DNA of 64,000 bases from Arion vulgaris (taxonomy: Eukaryota; Mollusca; Gastropoda; Stylommatophora; Arionidae): contig CM036756.1 in the NCBI GenBank assembly GCA_020796225.1, positions 60,285,644 through 60,349,643 of the forward strand, read 5' to 3'. Of the stretch, positions 11,589 through 22,469 are shown one piece after another; positions within the stretch are counted from its first letter, which is position 1; each line of letters begins with the position of its first letter. The notes under the pieces were generated by a model. That model was not told where the DNA came from and did not search any database. It worked only from the letters and a program-made list of their open reading frames with translations. The translations under genes were made by a program, and so were the position numbers.

Positions 11589-11974
11589 TATTTAGTGATT
11601 TTCCAACAGTCGCTGGCTTTTGTTAGAATTGCTACAATATTTGAATTGAAAATTCCTTACTTAGTTACCAAACTATATAACTTTTAGTTCAATACATTAT
11701 TAAGACTTTTAAAACCTGATGTTGCTTTGACAATTCGAAGAATAATATCTTTACCAGTTGGAAGAATAATTTCTTTTTATCATATAGTAATAGCAATACA
11801 TATAATGAGTTGTATTATTGTATGGTTTGAGATCTGATTGTAGTGTATGAGAGGCTATCATAGCTGTCTCATGCCAATTGTCTATTCTAAGATTAGGACC
11901 TCACGCTGCAAAACATTACACATTCTCTTACATCTAATTAAATAAACCAGCTGTTCACATCTTGATTAACAATC

Positions 11975-12300
11975 ATCATCAAGTAGCTTGTCCCTTCCTG
12001 AAGTTAGCTTCCGTGACAGCAGTCCTGAAAAACTTTCTGTTCTGTGCAGGATGACGGGTGTCAGCAGCAATCATTCTCAGAACGTCAAGGACATCTTGCA
12101 CCCATCGTCTTCTAGGTCTTCCTCTCATTCTTCTTCCAGGCATCATTCCCTCCAAAATGATCTTCTCTAGTCACTCATGTCGTTTGAAGTGTCCGAAATA
12201 TTTCATTTTCCTTGATTTTATGTTCTTTAATAGCCAACTCTCTTTAATATCAAGCTGTTGCAGAACAGAAGCATTTGTTCTCACATGTAATCACATCTTG
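11975..12300 (-). mobile_element. LINE C-terminal fragment
   Basis: Minus strand counterpart of 16260-16705: gaagaatgagaggaagacct-type GRP motif, tgggtgcaagatgtc and a gatgatgatt tail. Abuts the third Spaetzle-like exon. Confidence 0.65.
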
Positions 12301-12329
12301 ATTACAATCTCTTCATTGTCTGTCCTCAG

Positions 12330-12449
12330 ACTACGATATCATGCTGCAAATGAGACCCTGGTCAACATAAACGGGCAGCAAAAGAGGATTGTTCATTTCT
12401 CCAAGTACAGTCCTCCAATGTATCAGTTTATACCACACGGCCTCTGCGC
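12330..12449 (+). CDS. Spaetzle-like ligand gene, third visible exon
   Basis: Acceptor cattgtctgtcctcag and donor CTCTGCGC|gtaagt. One base completes an alanine codon, 39 codons follow, two bases remain. The peptide includes RYHAANETLVNINGQQKR, IVHFSKYSPP and YQFIPHGLCA. The A...G..k.IV...Y.Q....C pattern fits the central part of Spaetzle domains. A minus-strand LINE tail (about 11975-12300) ends some 30 bases before the acceptor, so intron sequence right up to the splice site is transposon-derived. Confidence 0.8.
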
Positions 12450-13014
12450 GTAAGTTGAATTACTTTGTTTTTCAGAAAAAGATAGCCATTATTACAATCT
12501 TTACCAATTATTATCGTAATTAGAATCTTTAGTATGACAATTACCAAAGCTCTCAGTGTCATCATTATGCTGTCAGTGCCAAACCTGGAAGTTGACATCA
12601 GACGATAGAATAAAACTAGTCACGACAGAGATGAAGAATCAAAAAGAGACCGGTTGCTAAATAAAGATATCAGGAAATGAGTAGGTACAATACCAGTACT
12701 GAATTTCATCAAGAAACAACAAATTTAATAGCCGGACACATAAACAGATTACCAACAGACAGTGCACATCAAAGAGCAATGCTAATTCGAATCAGTGGTT
12801 ACAAAGAAAAAGGTAGCTATCACAAAAAGCTGAACCACATACATTTCTGACATCATGCACGAAGCAGACACAAGAGCCCGTTCTAGAAATATCTTCTTAT
12901 CCTGATACTGTGATGTAATACAAAATTAGAGAAAATAAGAACAAGACGAAGACCGGTATCAATACTATTACTACTCCCAAAATGTCGTTAATAAATTAAC
13001 GTTTAATTGTAACG
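12450..13014. other. Intron; repeat fragment only
   Basis: The stretch 12845-12915 (acaagagcccgttctagaaa) recurs at 28345-28405; otherwise nothing recognised. Confidence 0.45.
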
Positions 13015-13265
13015 CTAGTTAATTTGTTGGAGTAGAATTAGAACACATTGTGACAACCGGTAAAATTGAGGGTAGACGAGACAGAGAAAGACAAAGAGAG
13101 AAAATGTTGGATAGCCTGACTTCATTGCACGGAACAGCGTCAACATCTGAGTTGGTAGCAAACACCAACGACAGAGATTAGTGGAGATCCATGATCGCCT
13201 ACGCCAGCCGGCACGGCACCTGATGATGCTGATGAGTTAATGTTTCCATATTGTTGTAATGCTCT
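13015..13265 (+). mobile_element. LINE 3' end fragment (GRNGT family)
   Basis: Reads TTGKIEGRRDRERQREKMLD and later MIAYASRHGT-stop, matching the end of the LINE at 61345-62900. Confidence 0.75.
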
Positions 13266-13269
13266 TTTT

Positions 13270-15560
13270 GGCATTACCATATGAATGCCCGAGCCTACAG
13301 AGGAGCAGATGTTGGCAGCGATCACAATCTCTGCATTGCCAAAATAAAAATAAAACTCAAGTCACTATATAAACCACCTAGAAGCAAGAAAATAAACTCA
13401 CAGTCCCTACTGGTAAAAGAACAACAACTCACATTTAACACAGAGGTACGAAATACCTACACGAACAAAGAAAACAAAACGGTAAATGTGAACACAAAGA
13501 ACAACATAGAAGAAAATTTGGACTTTCTCAAAAACACGCTGATAAATGCTGCAAAAACACAGTAGGGTATGTCCAAAGACAGAAGAAAAAGTGGCTAAGC
13601 GATAACACCTGGACAAAAATTCAAGAAAGGAAACAAGCAAAACTAACTCTTCTATCCACGAAAGACAAGCTTGCATACGATACCAAGAAACAAAAATACA
13701 CCATGTTAGATAAAGAGGTGAAGTCAAGAACACGAAAAGATAAACAAAACTTTATTCACAATCTAGCCACCGATGCGGAAACAGCTGCAAAAACTGGGAA
13801 CAACAAGACCGTATTCCACATTATGAAGCAACTATGCAAACATACTCCTACACCAAATAAACCCATCAAAGACAATCAAGGTAGGATACTGCTGTCAGAA
13901 GAACAACAAAACAACGATGGGCAGAACATTTTAAAGAAATACTAAATAGACTGCAACCAGAGATTGTTCCCAACCTAGATGAAGAAATCACCATGCCCAC
14001 ACTAGAAGCTTCCTGCGAGCCATTCACACTGGAAGAGTTGAAATCTGCCATTAAAAAATTTAGAAACAACAAAGCGGTTGGTGATGATAACATCTCTGGA
14101 GAAATGCTCAAAGCAGCAGATGATAACAACTTACAACATATACTCCAACTTATAAATGAAATCTGGCAAAATGAATCCCCACCACAACAGTGGAAAGATG
14201 ATATTATTTTCAAATTACCTAATAAAAGGAGATTTGTCTGATTGTAATAACTGGCGTGGGATCACCCTACTGTCAGTGCCAGGAAAACTTTTTGTAGCAT
14301 GTTACTCGAGAGACTGAAAAAGTCTATAGATGAAAGGCTAAGAGAAGAACAAGCAGGGTTTAGACCAAAACGAGCATGCATAGATCACATCTTCACACTA
14401 AGAGTAATCATTGAAGAGTTCGTAGAATTTCAATCGAATTTAATCATCAACTTTGTTGATTTTCAGAAAGCGTTTGACAGTATTCACCGTACTACGCTTT
14501 GGAAACTACTCAAAACTATGGTTTCCTACTAAATTCATCAACATCATAAAATCCTTCTACAGTGAATCGCGCTGCAGTGTAAGAACAGATTTCGGTAACT
14601 CTGACTGGTTCCCAGTGGAAACAGGAGTGAAACAAGGCTGCGTCTTATCGCCAATGCTCTTTGGAATAGCAATTGACTGGGTCATGCGAAAATGCACCAA
14701 TAACGCAAATATGGGCATCAAGTGGGTTGATAAAATTTTAGAAGACCTTGATTTTGCCGACGATATAGCCCTGTTGAGTTCATCACATCAAGATATTCAA
14801 ATGAAAATAAACCTTCTCCAAAATATCTCAGGACAAATTGGTCTCCAAATAAACACCACAAAACAAAAATTGTTGACCTTACCAGCAGTCCAGAAAATAT
14901 TCAACTAAAAAAACTACACTCTTGAAAAAGTCAAAAGTTTTACATACCTACGGAGTATGATGTCATCTACGGGGAATACAGCGCCAGAAATTCCACACAG
15001 AATCGCATTGGCATCAAGTGCTTTTAACAAATTGTCAAATATATGGAAGTCCAATTCACTCAGCAAGCACTTAAAATTAAAGATCTTTAACTCTTGTGTG
15101 ATTCCAGTATTAACTTATGGATGCGAGAGTTGGAAAGCAACAAAAGCTCTAGAAAGAAAATTAGATAACTTTGAGAATAAATGTCTTAGAAGAATACTGA
15201 ACCTCAAATGGTCAGATTTCAGACCCAATACACAAATAAGACAAGAGACCAAGCAAGAAAATGTATCAAATTTTATAAGAAAGCGCGCTGGAACTACATC
15301 GGCCACACACTTAGAATGGATGAGAGAAGACTCCCTTACCAATCCCTCATATGGACACCAGAGGGAAAAAGAAAACGAGGAAGACCAAGAGAGACTCTGC
15401 GTAGAACCATCACCAGAGAAGGCTCAACGATGGGCCTAGTAAACATTAAAGACTTAAAACAAATAGCAACGAACCGCGAGACATGGAGAGCTATGACCTC
15501 TGCCCTATGCGCCGCCACAGGCCCAAGAGGAAAGACTAACTAACTATATGATATTAATAT
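13270..15560 (+). pseudogene. LINE endonuclease-reverse transcriptase remnant
   Basis: A 5'-truncated non-LTR retrotransposon in the last intron of the Spaetzle-like gene. It starts inside the endonuclease (RGADVGSDHNLCIAKIKIKL) and carries reverse-transcriptase blocks in order over several frames: SAIKKFRNNKAVGDDNISGE, EEQAGFRPKRACIDHIFTLR, the motif-A region FVDFQKAFDSIHRTTLWKLL, TGVKQGCVLSPMLFGIAIDW, and the catalytic DLDFADDIALLSS. It ends in the zinc-poor C-terminal region with EGKRKRGRPRETLRRTITRE and a stop at 15543. At least four frame breaks (near 13565, 13910, 14230, 14520) make it inactive. Class is endonuclease-RT LINE; the exact clade needs a phylogeny. Confidence 0.92.
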
Positions 15561-15839
15561 TCATTCAACTATTGCCATCCTATATCAGCATTTGTTCATC
15601 TATTTAAAAAAAATATCTTGTAGAATTTTCAGACCTTATAGTATGAAGTGATTGTAAATTAACATTTCTAAGCCCTAGTGTGCAGGAGGCAGGAGGACCA
15701 ACTCATTTTCTAACGTGTGGAATGTCGAGTGTGAGACCGAACCCATTGTCACCTTGTGTTCGATTCGATAAGCGAACGTTTTATGCATTACGTTAATCCG
15801 CCCCACACGCTTATCTGTTAGCATCTGATATTAACGTTC

Positions 15840-16335
15840 GTTCATCGGTTAGAATCTTATATTAGTTCATCTATTCATATCATTAAATAGCTTGTCCTGT
15901 GTAGAACTTTGACACACTAATATTTGTTCATCGGTTAGAATCTTATATTAGAGTTAGTTCATCTATTCATATCATTAAATAGCTTGTCTTGAGTAGAACT
16001 TTGACACCCTAACATTCCTTCTCAATTTGTCTCTCTCTCTCACATAGGTCAGATGTCTCACTTCTGTATCCGTCTTACTCAAATCATCAGTTACATCCTG
16101 AATCCATCTTCTCTGTGTTATTTTTCTTCTCCTTTTTGCCGGGATACCTCCTTCCATAATGGTCTTCTTCAACCCGTCGTGTCTCATTTATTTCTAAATA
16201 CTTCAATTTTCTCATTAAATTTGGAACATCTATTACAATCTTCATAAGAACAAAGATCAAGTGTTTAAGAGTCTGCGTTTTTTCCTTGGCAACATATGGT
16301 TGTGAGACATGAACAATTAACACAGCGGCGGAGAA
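15840..16335 (-). mobile_element. LINE C-terminal fragment with duplicated 3' end
   Basis: Minus strand reads HDGLKKTIMEGGIPAKRRRK, RRWIQDVTDDL and SKFYSRQAI-stop. The 3' end is duplicated: two copies of the block tcatctattcatatcattaa with aatagcttgtc lie at about 15860-15915 and 15960-16000. Confidence 0.75.
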
Positions 16336-16705
16336 GATCATTAATGCCTGTGAATGCAATTGCTACAGAAAAGGACTTATAATATCACGGACAGCGAATA
16401 GAACATATGCTTTTGTTCTGCAACAGCTTGATAGTAAGGAGAGTTGGCTATTAAAGAGAATAACATCAAGGAAAATTAAATATTTCGTACACATCAAACG
16501 ACATGATTGCTTGAAAAAGATTATTTTGGATGGAATGGTGTTTGGAAGAAGCATGAGAGGAAGACCTAGAAGACGATGGGTGCAAGATATCATTGAAGAT
16601 CTGAGAAGGACTGTTGCTGACGCCGGTCAACTTGCACAGAACAGAAAGTTTTTCAGGACTGCTATCATGAGAGCCAAGTTCCGGAAGGGACAAGCTAATT
16701 GATGA
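16260..16705 (+). mobile_element. LINE C-terminal fragment
   Basis: Reads LATYGCET, ACECNCYRKGL, KIKYFVHIKRHDCLKKIILD, SMRGRPRRRWVQDIIEDL and AKFRKGQAN-stop, then a gatgatgat tail. Lies about 115 bases before the terminal Spaetzle-like exon. Confidence 0.8.
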
Positions 16706-16821
16706 TGATGATTACCATCTTATCTACTCTACTTGTGTATTAGCTTTCGTCGATTCATATTTCATTAATGCAATACGTAATTTACCTACTACAAGTTTTA
16801 TTCTGGTTTTTCCCCCAACAG

Positions 16822-16963
16822 TTATGGTGAATATTCAACAAATGGTCACTGTCTCCAAGGAACAGTCACAATGAGCTTACTTGTTGTTGATCTTAGTTTG
16901 AATCCTCCAATTTCCTTCGATATATTCAACATTCCGTCATACTGTAACTGCATACAGTATTGA
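16822..16963 (+). CDS. Spaetzle-like ligand gene, terminal exon
   Basis: Acceptor ggtttttcccccaacag. The first base completes an alanine codon, then 46 codons and TGA at 16961-16963. The peptide carries GHCLQ, MSLLVVDLS and ends FNIPSYCNCIQY. A C.Q....LL..D....DxF.IPS.C.C layout is close to the Spaetzle C-terminal signature (F..PSCC.C), with one cysteine of the usual pair replaced by tyrosine. The visible domain has six cysteines in all: GCC, LCA, HC and YCNC. IL-17 proteins also end in a C.C pair but normally have GCTC after a small residue. No clear AATAAA was seen within about 100 bases after the stop. A + strand LINE tail ends about 115 bases before the exon. Confidence 0.8.
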
Positions 16964-17039
16964 TCTGTACATATTTTTATCAATTTAAAACTTATATGTG
17001 CATCTATTTTGAACAATATATTGATATATTGTACCGATA

Positions 17040-17270
17040 TTTATGTATGACAATCAAGGTTCTTCAGGCATATAATGCGAAGAGAAGGCTTAGAACATTT
17101 GGTGAAAACAGGTAAAATTCAGGAAAGGAGAGATCGGGGAAGAAAGGGGGAAAATGTTGGATGGTTTGACAGAAGATCGACGTCAGGACTGATTAACTGC
17201 ACCAAGGAGAGTTATGAAGAGACATTATTCCCCTACGCCGGCACTCATGGCAATTGATTGATTGATGTAT
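17040..17270 (+). mobile_element. LINE 3' end fragment (GRNGT family)
   Basis: Reads EGLEHLVKTGKIQERRDRGR and ends YAGTHGN-stop, with a gattgattg tail. It begins about 80 bases after the Spaetzle-like stop codon. Confidence 0.75.
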
Positions 17271-17439
17271 GTATGGCAGAGAATCATGGACAATGAACAA
17301 TCAAGTAATAAGTTTACTGAAAGCCCCCGGAATCTGGTTTTTACAAAGAATGATGATAATCCCATGGACAGCGATAAAAACAATTGATGAGTTTTTTTAA
17401 GAAGCATGCATACAAAGAGACCTGATCAAAACAATAATA

Positions 17440-17670
17440 ATTAGGCAGTCTATGTTATTCGAGCACATAATACGAAGAGGAGGTTTTGAATACGTGGAGA
17501 CAGCAGATAAAATGCAGGAAATGAGAGAGAGCGTTGAAAGCATAGGGAACAGATGCCGGATGGTCTGACACCGTGTTATGTAAGAGATCGGCCTCAGAAC
17601 TGATTAACAACACCAGGGAGGGAGCGAATTGTAGAGACATGATCTCCTACGTTGGCAGGCCTGCACTTTA
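17440..17670 (+). mobile_element. LINE 3' end fragment (GRNGT family), degraded
   Basis: Parallels 17040-17270: cgagcacataatacgaagag, gcagataaaatgcaggaaat and gagacatgatctcctacgtt. Confidence 0.65.
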
Positions 17671-17814
17671 TTAATTAAATTGCATCTAAGTCTTCTTTGA
17701 TATTTTTTTAAATAAAACTATTTGTTTAAAAAATGTTATCTACTAGTGTACATTAGAGCAAGTTTATATGTTTTAAAATATGTTTCAAAGTTTGTAATGT
17801 TAAATTTCAACAGT

Positions 17815-18165
17815 TTCTAATTCTGTTTTGCCTCACAGAGTCAGAAAAAGAAGAGATTTCTAGAACGGACTTTTGTGTGCGCTTCATAAACAGTGTTTTT
17901 CGTCGTCTCTGTCCTCTCTGAGGTCTACCTTTTGCGTGGACATCCTTTTTCTTTATATCCACGGTATCAAAGTAGCATTGCTCGTAGAGCCACACTGTCT
18001 TTTGTAATCTGTTGATGTGACCGAACCATTTAATTTATTGTTCTTGATAAAGTTCAGTACTGATCATGTACACTTTTTTTCCCCTGATGTCTTCATTTCT
18101 AATCCGGTCTCTTCTTGATTCTGCGTAGACACCTCGTATTGATCTCTTTCGTATTGATATTATGT
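17815..18165 (-). mobile_element. LINE C-terminal fragment, degraded
   Basis: Minus strand shows HAKGRPQRGQRRRKTLFMKR, the basic GRP-containing part seen in the other LINE tails. 18166-18780 is AT-rich with nothing recognised. Confidence 0.5.
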
Positions 18166-18784
18166 CTATAATTCTCAATGAATGAATTTAATGTTCTATT
18201 AAATGAACTTTTAATGTGACAATATAAATAAAGAAATCCAAAAAAATTCAAGACATATAAATATCTTAGTTAATCTTATTTATTTGCATCAACATTGCTG
18301 CAATGTTTATTGTTGATTATCAACACATTTAATTATCTTAATGTCTAAATAACACAATTAAAATTCATATGAAAATAATTTATCAAAATACGAGATAAGT
18401 TTTATTATTTTAAAAAAAATCTTGATGATATTTATGTGTGGCGTAATTTCTTGTTTGTATCAATAATGAATGGATCGTTCAATAAATGATCTTGTTGACC
18501 AGCATTTATCAATCTTTCTTCCACCAACAATGAAGTTTTTGTTAGATGATACATGAAACAAGACTGCTGTGTTTTGTCCCAATGGCTGTTTTCTTTGACG
18601 TGTAAGCGCAAGTTCAAGTGGCAGTTGGTGTTGTTGGCAGTCTGGCGGCTACCTTGTGAATGTAATGCATGTGCTAAGCTGTTTGTTTTTATTGGGACCT
18701 CTGTTTGCTTCACGAGTTCACAAGAGACAATAATGAGAATTTTTAGTGGTGTTCACTGGCACGTTTTGTGAAGCTGGAACAGTT

Positions 18785-19090
18785 ACAATTACTAATACTA
18801 CTTCTAAAACCACTACCACTTCTACTACACTACTACTACTACGACTAGTATTACAACTACAACAACTATTCCTACTACAACTACAACTACTATGACTATT
18901 ACTACTAGTAATACAACTGCTACTACTACAACTACAACTACTACGACTATTACTACTAGTAATACAACTGCTACTACTACAACTTCAACTACTATGACTA
19001 TTACTACTAGTAATACAACTGCTACTACTACAACTACAACTACTACTAATAATTCTGCTACAACAACAACTACTACTACTTCTACAGTTT
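18785..19090. repeat. Trinucleotide (ACT)n tract with 51-bp higher-order unit
   Basis: ACT/ACA repeats in which the 51-bp block tatgactattactactagta... recurs about three times with few changes. The long V-rich and T-rich frames over it are artefacts. Confidence 0.9.
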
Positions 19091-19279
19091 GGCCGAAATA
19101 TTGACAAAATGACATATGAAACAATTACTTAAGTTTACTCTTAACATCTAGATAGTCAAGAAAACAAGAAACATTTTTGAATAACTGGTAGCAGATGAAC
19201 AAATTCCATAGATAATTAGAATATAAACACCTTTCAAAATATTAAGACAACTGATTTGAAAGAAACCTATATATATATA

Positions 19280-19460
19280 TATTGAAGGGAATAGTACATG
19301 GAAGAAGAATGAGAGAAAGACTAGAAGACGATGGGTGCAAGATGTCATTGACGATCTGAGAATGACTGCTGCTGAAGTCGGTCAACTGTCACAGAGCGGA
19401 AAGTTTTTCAGGACTGCTGTTATGGGAGCCAAGTTCCGGAAGGGACAAGCTACTTGATGG
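19280..19460 (+). mobile_element. LINE 3' end fragment
   Basis: Same terminus as 16260-16705: gaagacgatgggtgcaagat, gagccaagttccggaaggga and a gatggtgatgat tail. Confidence 0.75.
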
Positions 19461-19799
19461 TGATGATATATATATATTAAATTGTGTAGTTGGAATGACA
19501 AAAGGTGTTGTATCTATGAAATATAAAACATATAGTCAGTTAGATGGGGTGATGGTAAAGAGTGGAGATGGTAAGATTAATGAGACCACCATTATAATTA
19601 GTAGTAAATAGATGTAACTACATTCTAAGCTGTCTAATGACCGACCATTAAGAAATACAGGAACAATTATATCATATATCAAATATACCAATGGACGACA
19701 TTCAAAGACATTTGATATTACGATGGCCAAGGTTCACTGGCTTTAGATATACGGTCTAGCAAGATTCAATGATATTAAATATGACGTATAACAAGATTC

Positions 19800-20075
19800 A
19801 ATGATCTAATTTAATCTAAGTAATCCAATCTAATTTAATCCAATCTAATTTAATCCAATATTAATTTAATATAATCTAATCCTATCTAATCTCTAATCTA
19901 ATCTACTCTAATCTAATCTAATCTAGTCTAATTTAATCTCATCTAATCTAATCCTATCTAATCTCTAATCTAATCTAATCGAACCCATACAATCTCTAAT
20001 CTAATCTAATCTAATCATATCAAATCTCTAATCTAATCTAATCCTATCTAATTAATCTAATCTAATCTATATATC
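19800..20075. repeat. (TCTAA)n pentanucleotide tract
   Basis: Imperfect aatctaatctaatc repeats with occasional atcctatcta variants. It lies between the two convergent genes. Confidence 0.93.
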
Positions 20076-20268
20076 TATTCGGCTATGCATATATTATCTA
20101 TATATTTATATAGCATCTGTCTACGTAACTGTCAACATATTTATAAATCTATCTATACAAATATGTTGCTGTCCTAAGCGCTAATGGTATCACATGCTAC
20201 AGAGAAAGAGAGATGGTCAGTCTATTTATAAATCTATAAGTACATACTAATTGATACTCAATCTCATG

Positions 20269-20274
20269 TTTATT
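20269..20274 (-). promoter_or_regulatory. Candidate polyadenylation signal of BTB-BACK gene
   Basis: AATAAA on the minus strand about 90 bases after the stop of the terminal exon. Position and sequence fit a canonical signal, but AT-rich DNA makes chance matches common. Confidence 0.45.
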
Positions 20275-20361
20275 AATAGCAAATTTATGAAGATAAAAGT
20301 CAGCCCTAAAATTATCCCATACGAGCGTTTCATGTTAACCAATTTCATTTATAAAATGTTG

Positions 20362-21278
20362 TCAAATTGGTTTGTATATTCTGAAAGCTGACGCCTCTGC
20401 ATCGTGCCCCAACATCATAAGACTTTCTTCACTGACATTCTTGCCAATTTTCTTATAGTCACCGCCTCTGATATTGTTAAGCTTCAACGGGTTTTGTACT
20501 CCTACACACTTTATCTTACCGTTGCCCACGACGCTGTATCTCGTACCAATTCTGGACCTAGAAACAACTGATTTGTCATCTGTTTCCGGGACTTGGTAAT
20601 TATCATTTGCATCCTCGTTATTGCTGATATTAGTATCATCTTTCAATATATATATATTATCTTCTTGCTCATTATGTAAATGTTGGTTCAAAGGTTGTGG
20701 GATATCTCCGTCGCTCCTGCACAGCACATTTTTCGTATCTGTTTGTAAACTGTTCCCTTTTAGCCACTTACTTTTAACAGATATTAATTTGGGCATTGAT
20801 TTGATTGTCATAGCAACTCTATCTGTGTTACCTGGCATCAAATGTACAGGTTGACGTCTTTGTTTAGTAACTTCCTGGCTACAGCGATCATAACCCATTT
20901 GAAATTTTGGTGATTTTACTGAGATATTGCAGCTCAGCTTCGAGTCTTTATTGGAAGATCCTGCACATTTTGGATAGTCTTTTGCTAACTTGACTGGTGA
21001 CTGTGAATGGATTCTTCCGTTCATCAGGAAGAGCATTGATCCATCAAACGCATTATTGTTTCGGCTGGAATTTCTAAACATTTCCTCACTCGTAGGGTAT
21101 GACTCGTCTACGGATATTTCCGGACTATAATCTCCTGCAGAGGATTGAAAAGAAACACGACTGATTCTGCCTTTGCTGCTACTACTTCTAGTTTGGCTAT
21201 ATTGAGTGGGTGTGGTTCCTCCTGTCTCTGGACTAGGTGTCGTACTTCTTGAGGGGCTAGCTGTTGTGGTTGCAGATT
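20362..21278 (-). CDS. BTB-BACK protein gene, terminal exon (disordered tail)
   Basis: Acceptor ttcattttaatctctgccag. Two bases complete a glutamate, 304 codons follow and a stop lies at 20362-20364. The sequence opens SATTTASPSRSTTPSPETGG and remains rich in S, T, N, K and D, with short basic patches such as KQRRQ and KSKWLKG. No Kelch repeats, membrane segments or zinc ligands are seen, so it reads as an intrinsically disordered tail. The eight exon lengths sum to 1749 nt, an exact multiple of three. Function of the tail is unknown; it may carry binding or phosphorylation sites, which is inference only. Confidence 0.82.
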
Positions 21279-21479
21279 CTGGCAGAGATTAAAATGAATT
21301 AATGTTCTGATAATAATACTGATAATCGTGAATGATGATAATATTAATTCCTTGTGTACCAGGAGCCACACTAAGTGGCATTTTTACTCTATAATAGCTT
21401 TTACCCTGGTCCACTAAAAGTTAACAATTACGAAAGGAAAATAATAATCGTGAGACATGAGTAATATATTTAGTATATT

Positions 21480-21620
21480 CATCTTCTAAATTATATCGGG
21501 GACCCAAGCCAGTGCGGCGGAGTTCGAGCACTGCCGCTGAGATCTTCATGTGTATGAAAAGATTTGAGATCACATGGTTACTCACCGAAGTGCAATGATG
21601 GTGGTCATATAAATCAATCA
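21480..21620 (-). mobile_element. SINE family C 5' part
   Basis: Minus strand copy of the gattgattgat...cacttcggtgagtaaccatg block seen at 46310-46770; a second minus copy is at 26515-26665. Confidence 0.6.
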
Positions 21621-21654
21621 ATCACATCAATCATATTTCTCGTGCATATTGTAA

Positions 21655-21925
21655 AGGGAGAGCCGCTGTAGCGTAGTTGTTAGTGAACTCGCTTCGCAAG
21701 GCTGGTGGTCTGGGTTCAGCTCCCGCGTGGAATTTTTCCGACCACGACGGTTTCTCAGATCGACCCAGCCTCAACTGGGTACCAGACATGCTCTGGGAAG
21801 TAAAGGAGGCCGGCGTGATGCTGACCACATCACACATCGTGTGCCGACGGTCAATGAAAAATACAGTCCTAACACTGTATTGACCCATATACCACGAGGT
21901 ATGAAAGTGTTCCTTGACTTTTTAC
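21655..21925 (+). mobile_element. tRNA-derived SINE family D copy
   Basis: tRNA-like head with gtagcgtagttgttagtgaa and GGTTCAGCTCCCGCG, followed by a tail with catcacacatcgtgtgccga. Second copy at 27180-27415. Confidence 0.75.
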
Positions 21926-21929
21926 TACT

Positions 21930-22330
21930 ATATTGTAAAGGACAAGCAAGAAATTTCTCCCTACAGCTTCATCCTGAGCTGCTCGTTTAATATTTTCTGT
22001 GGAGTTGAACCCGATATTATTCGTCTCGCTTCGTAAAGTTTGTTTAGGATTTCCTAAGGGTGCCCTTTCTTCCATTAACTCCCTGCCTTCCACTTCAATG
22101 CCTTCTTTGTGATTTTTTTTTACCATTTTCTCAGAGTATGCTCAATATATCTGCTACTTTTCTTTCGTATAACAGTTCTTACTAATGGTTGACCAGACAT
22201 TTCCCTGTTTACATCTCTTCTGAATTCGTCTCATTTATGTTCATTTTTTTACAAACATATTTTTAATGCATCAACTTACTATCTATCTTTCTATATCTTT
22301 AATAATTTTTCAACTTTCAATGGCATATGT
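21930..22330 (-). mobile_element. LINE C-terminal fragment, degraded
   Basis: Minus strand reads APLGNPKQTLRSETNNIGFN and NIKRAAQDEAVGRNFLLVLY, parallel to GRPKETLKRTLLREARNISL and IERVAQYGAVWRNYLQALC at 33605-33815. Confidence 0.65.
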
Positions 22331-22469
22331 TACGATTTAAATAACATTGGGATTTTAAATTGGTAAATTAGTTTGACAACTTTTTTTCATTTTGTTCCAT
22401 ATTTTAATTTAAAATTGTTAAAAGCTGATGTTGATTTGACGATTCGTAGCATCATTTCCTTTTTAGTAT

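Noticed and set aside
6551..16963. IL-17 assignment for the cystine-knot gene
   Set aside because: The CPW and GCTC signatures are missing, while F.IPS.C.C and C.Q....LL fit Spaetzle better; not fully excluded.
20101..20300. Terminators or operon signals between the convergent genes
   Set aside because: Bacterial concepts do not apply; only a candidate AATAAA was retained.
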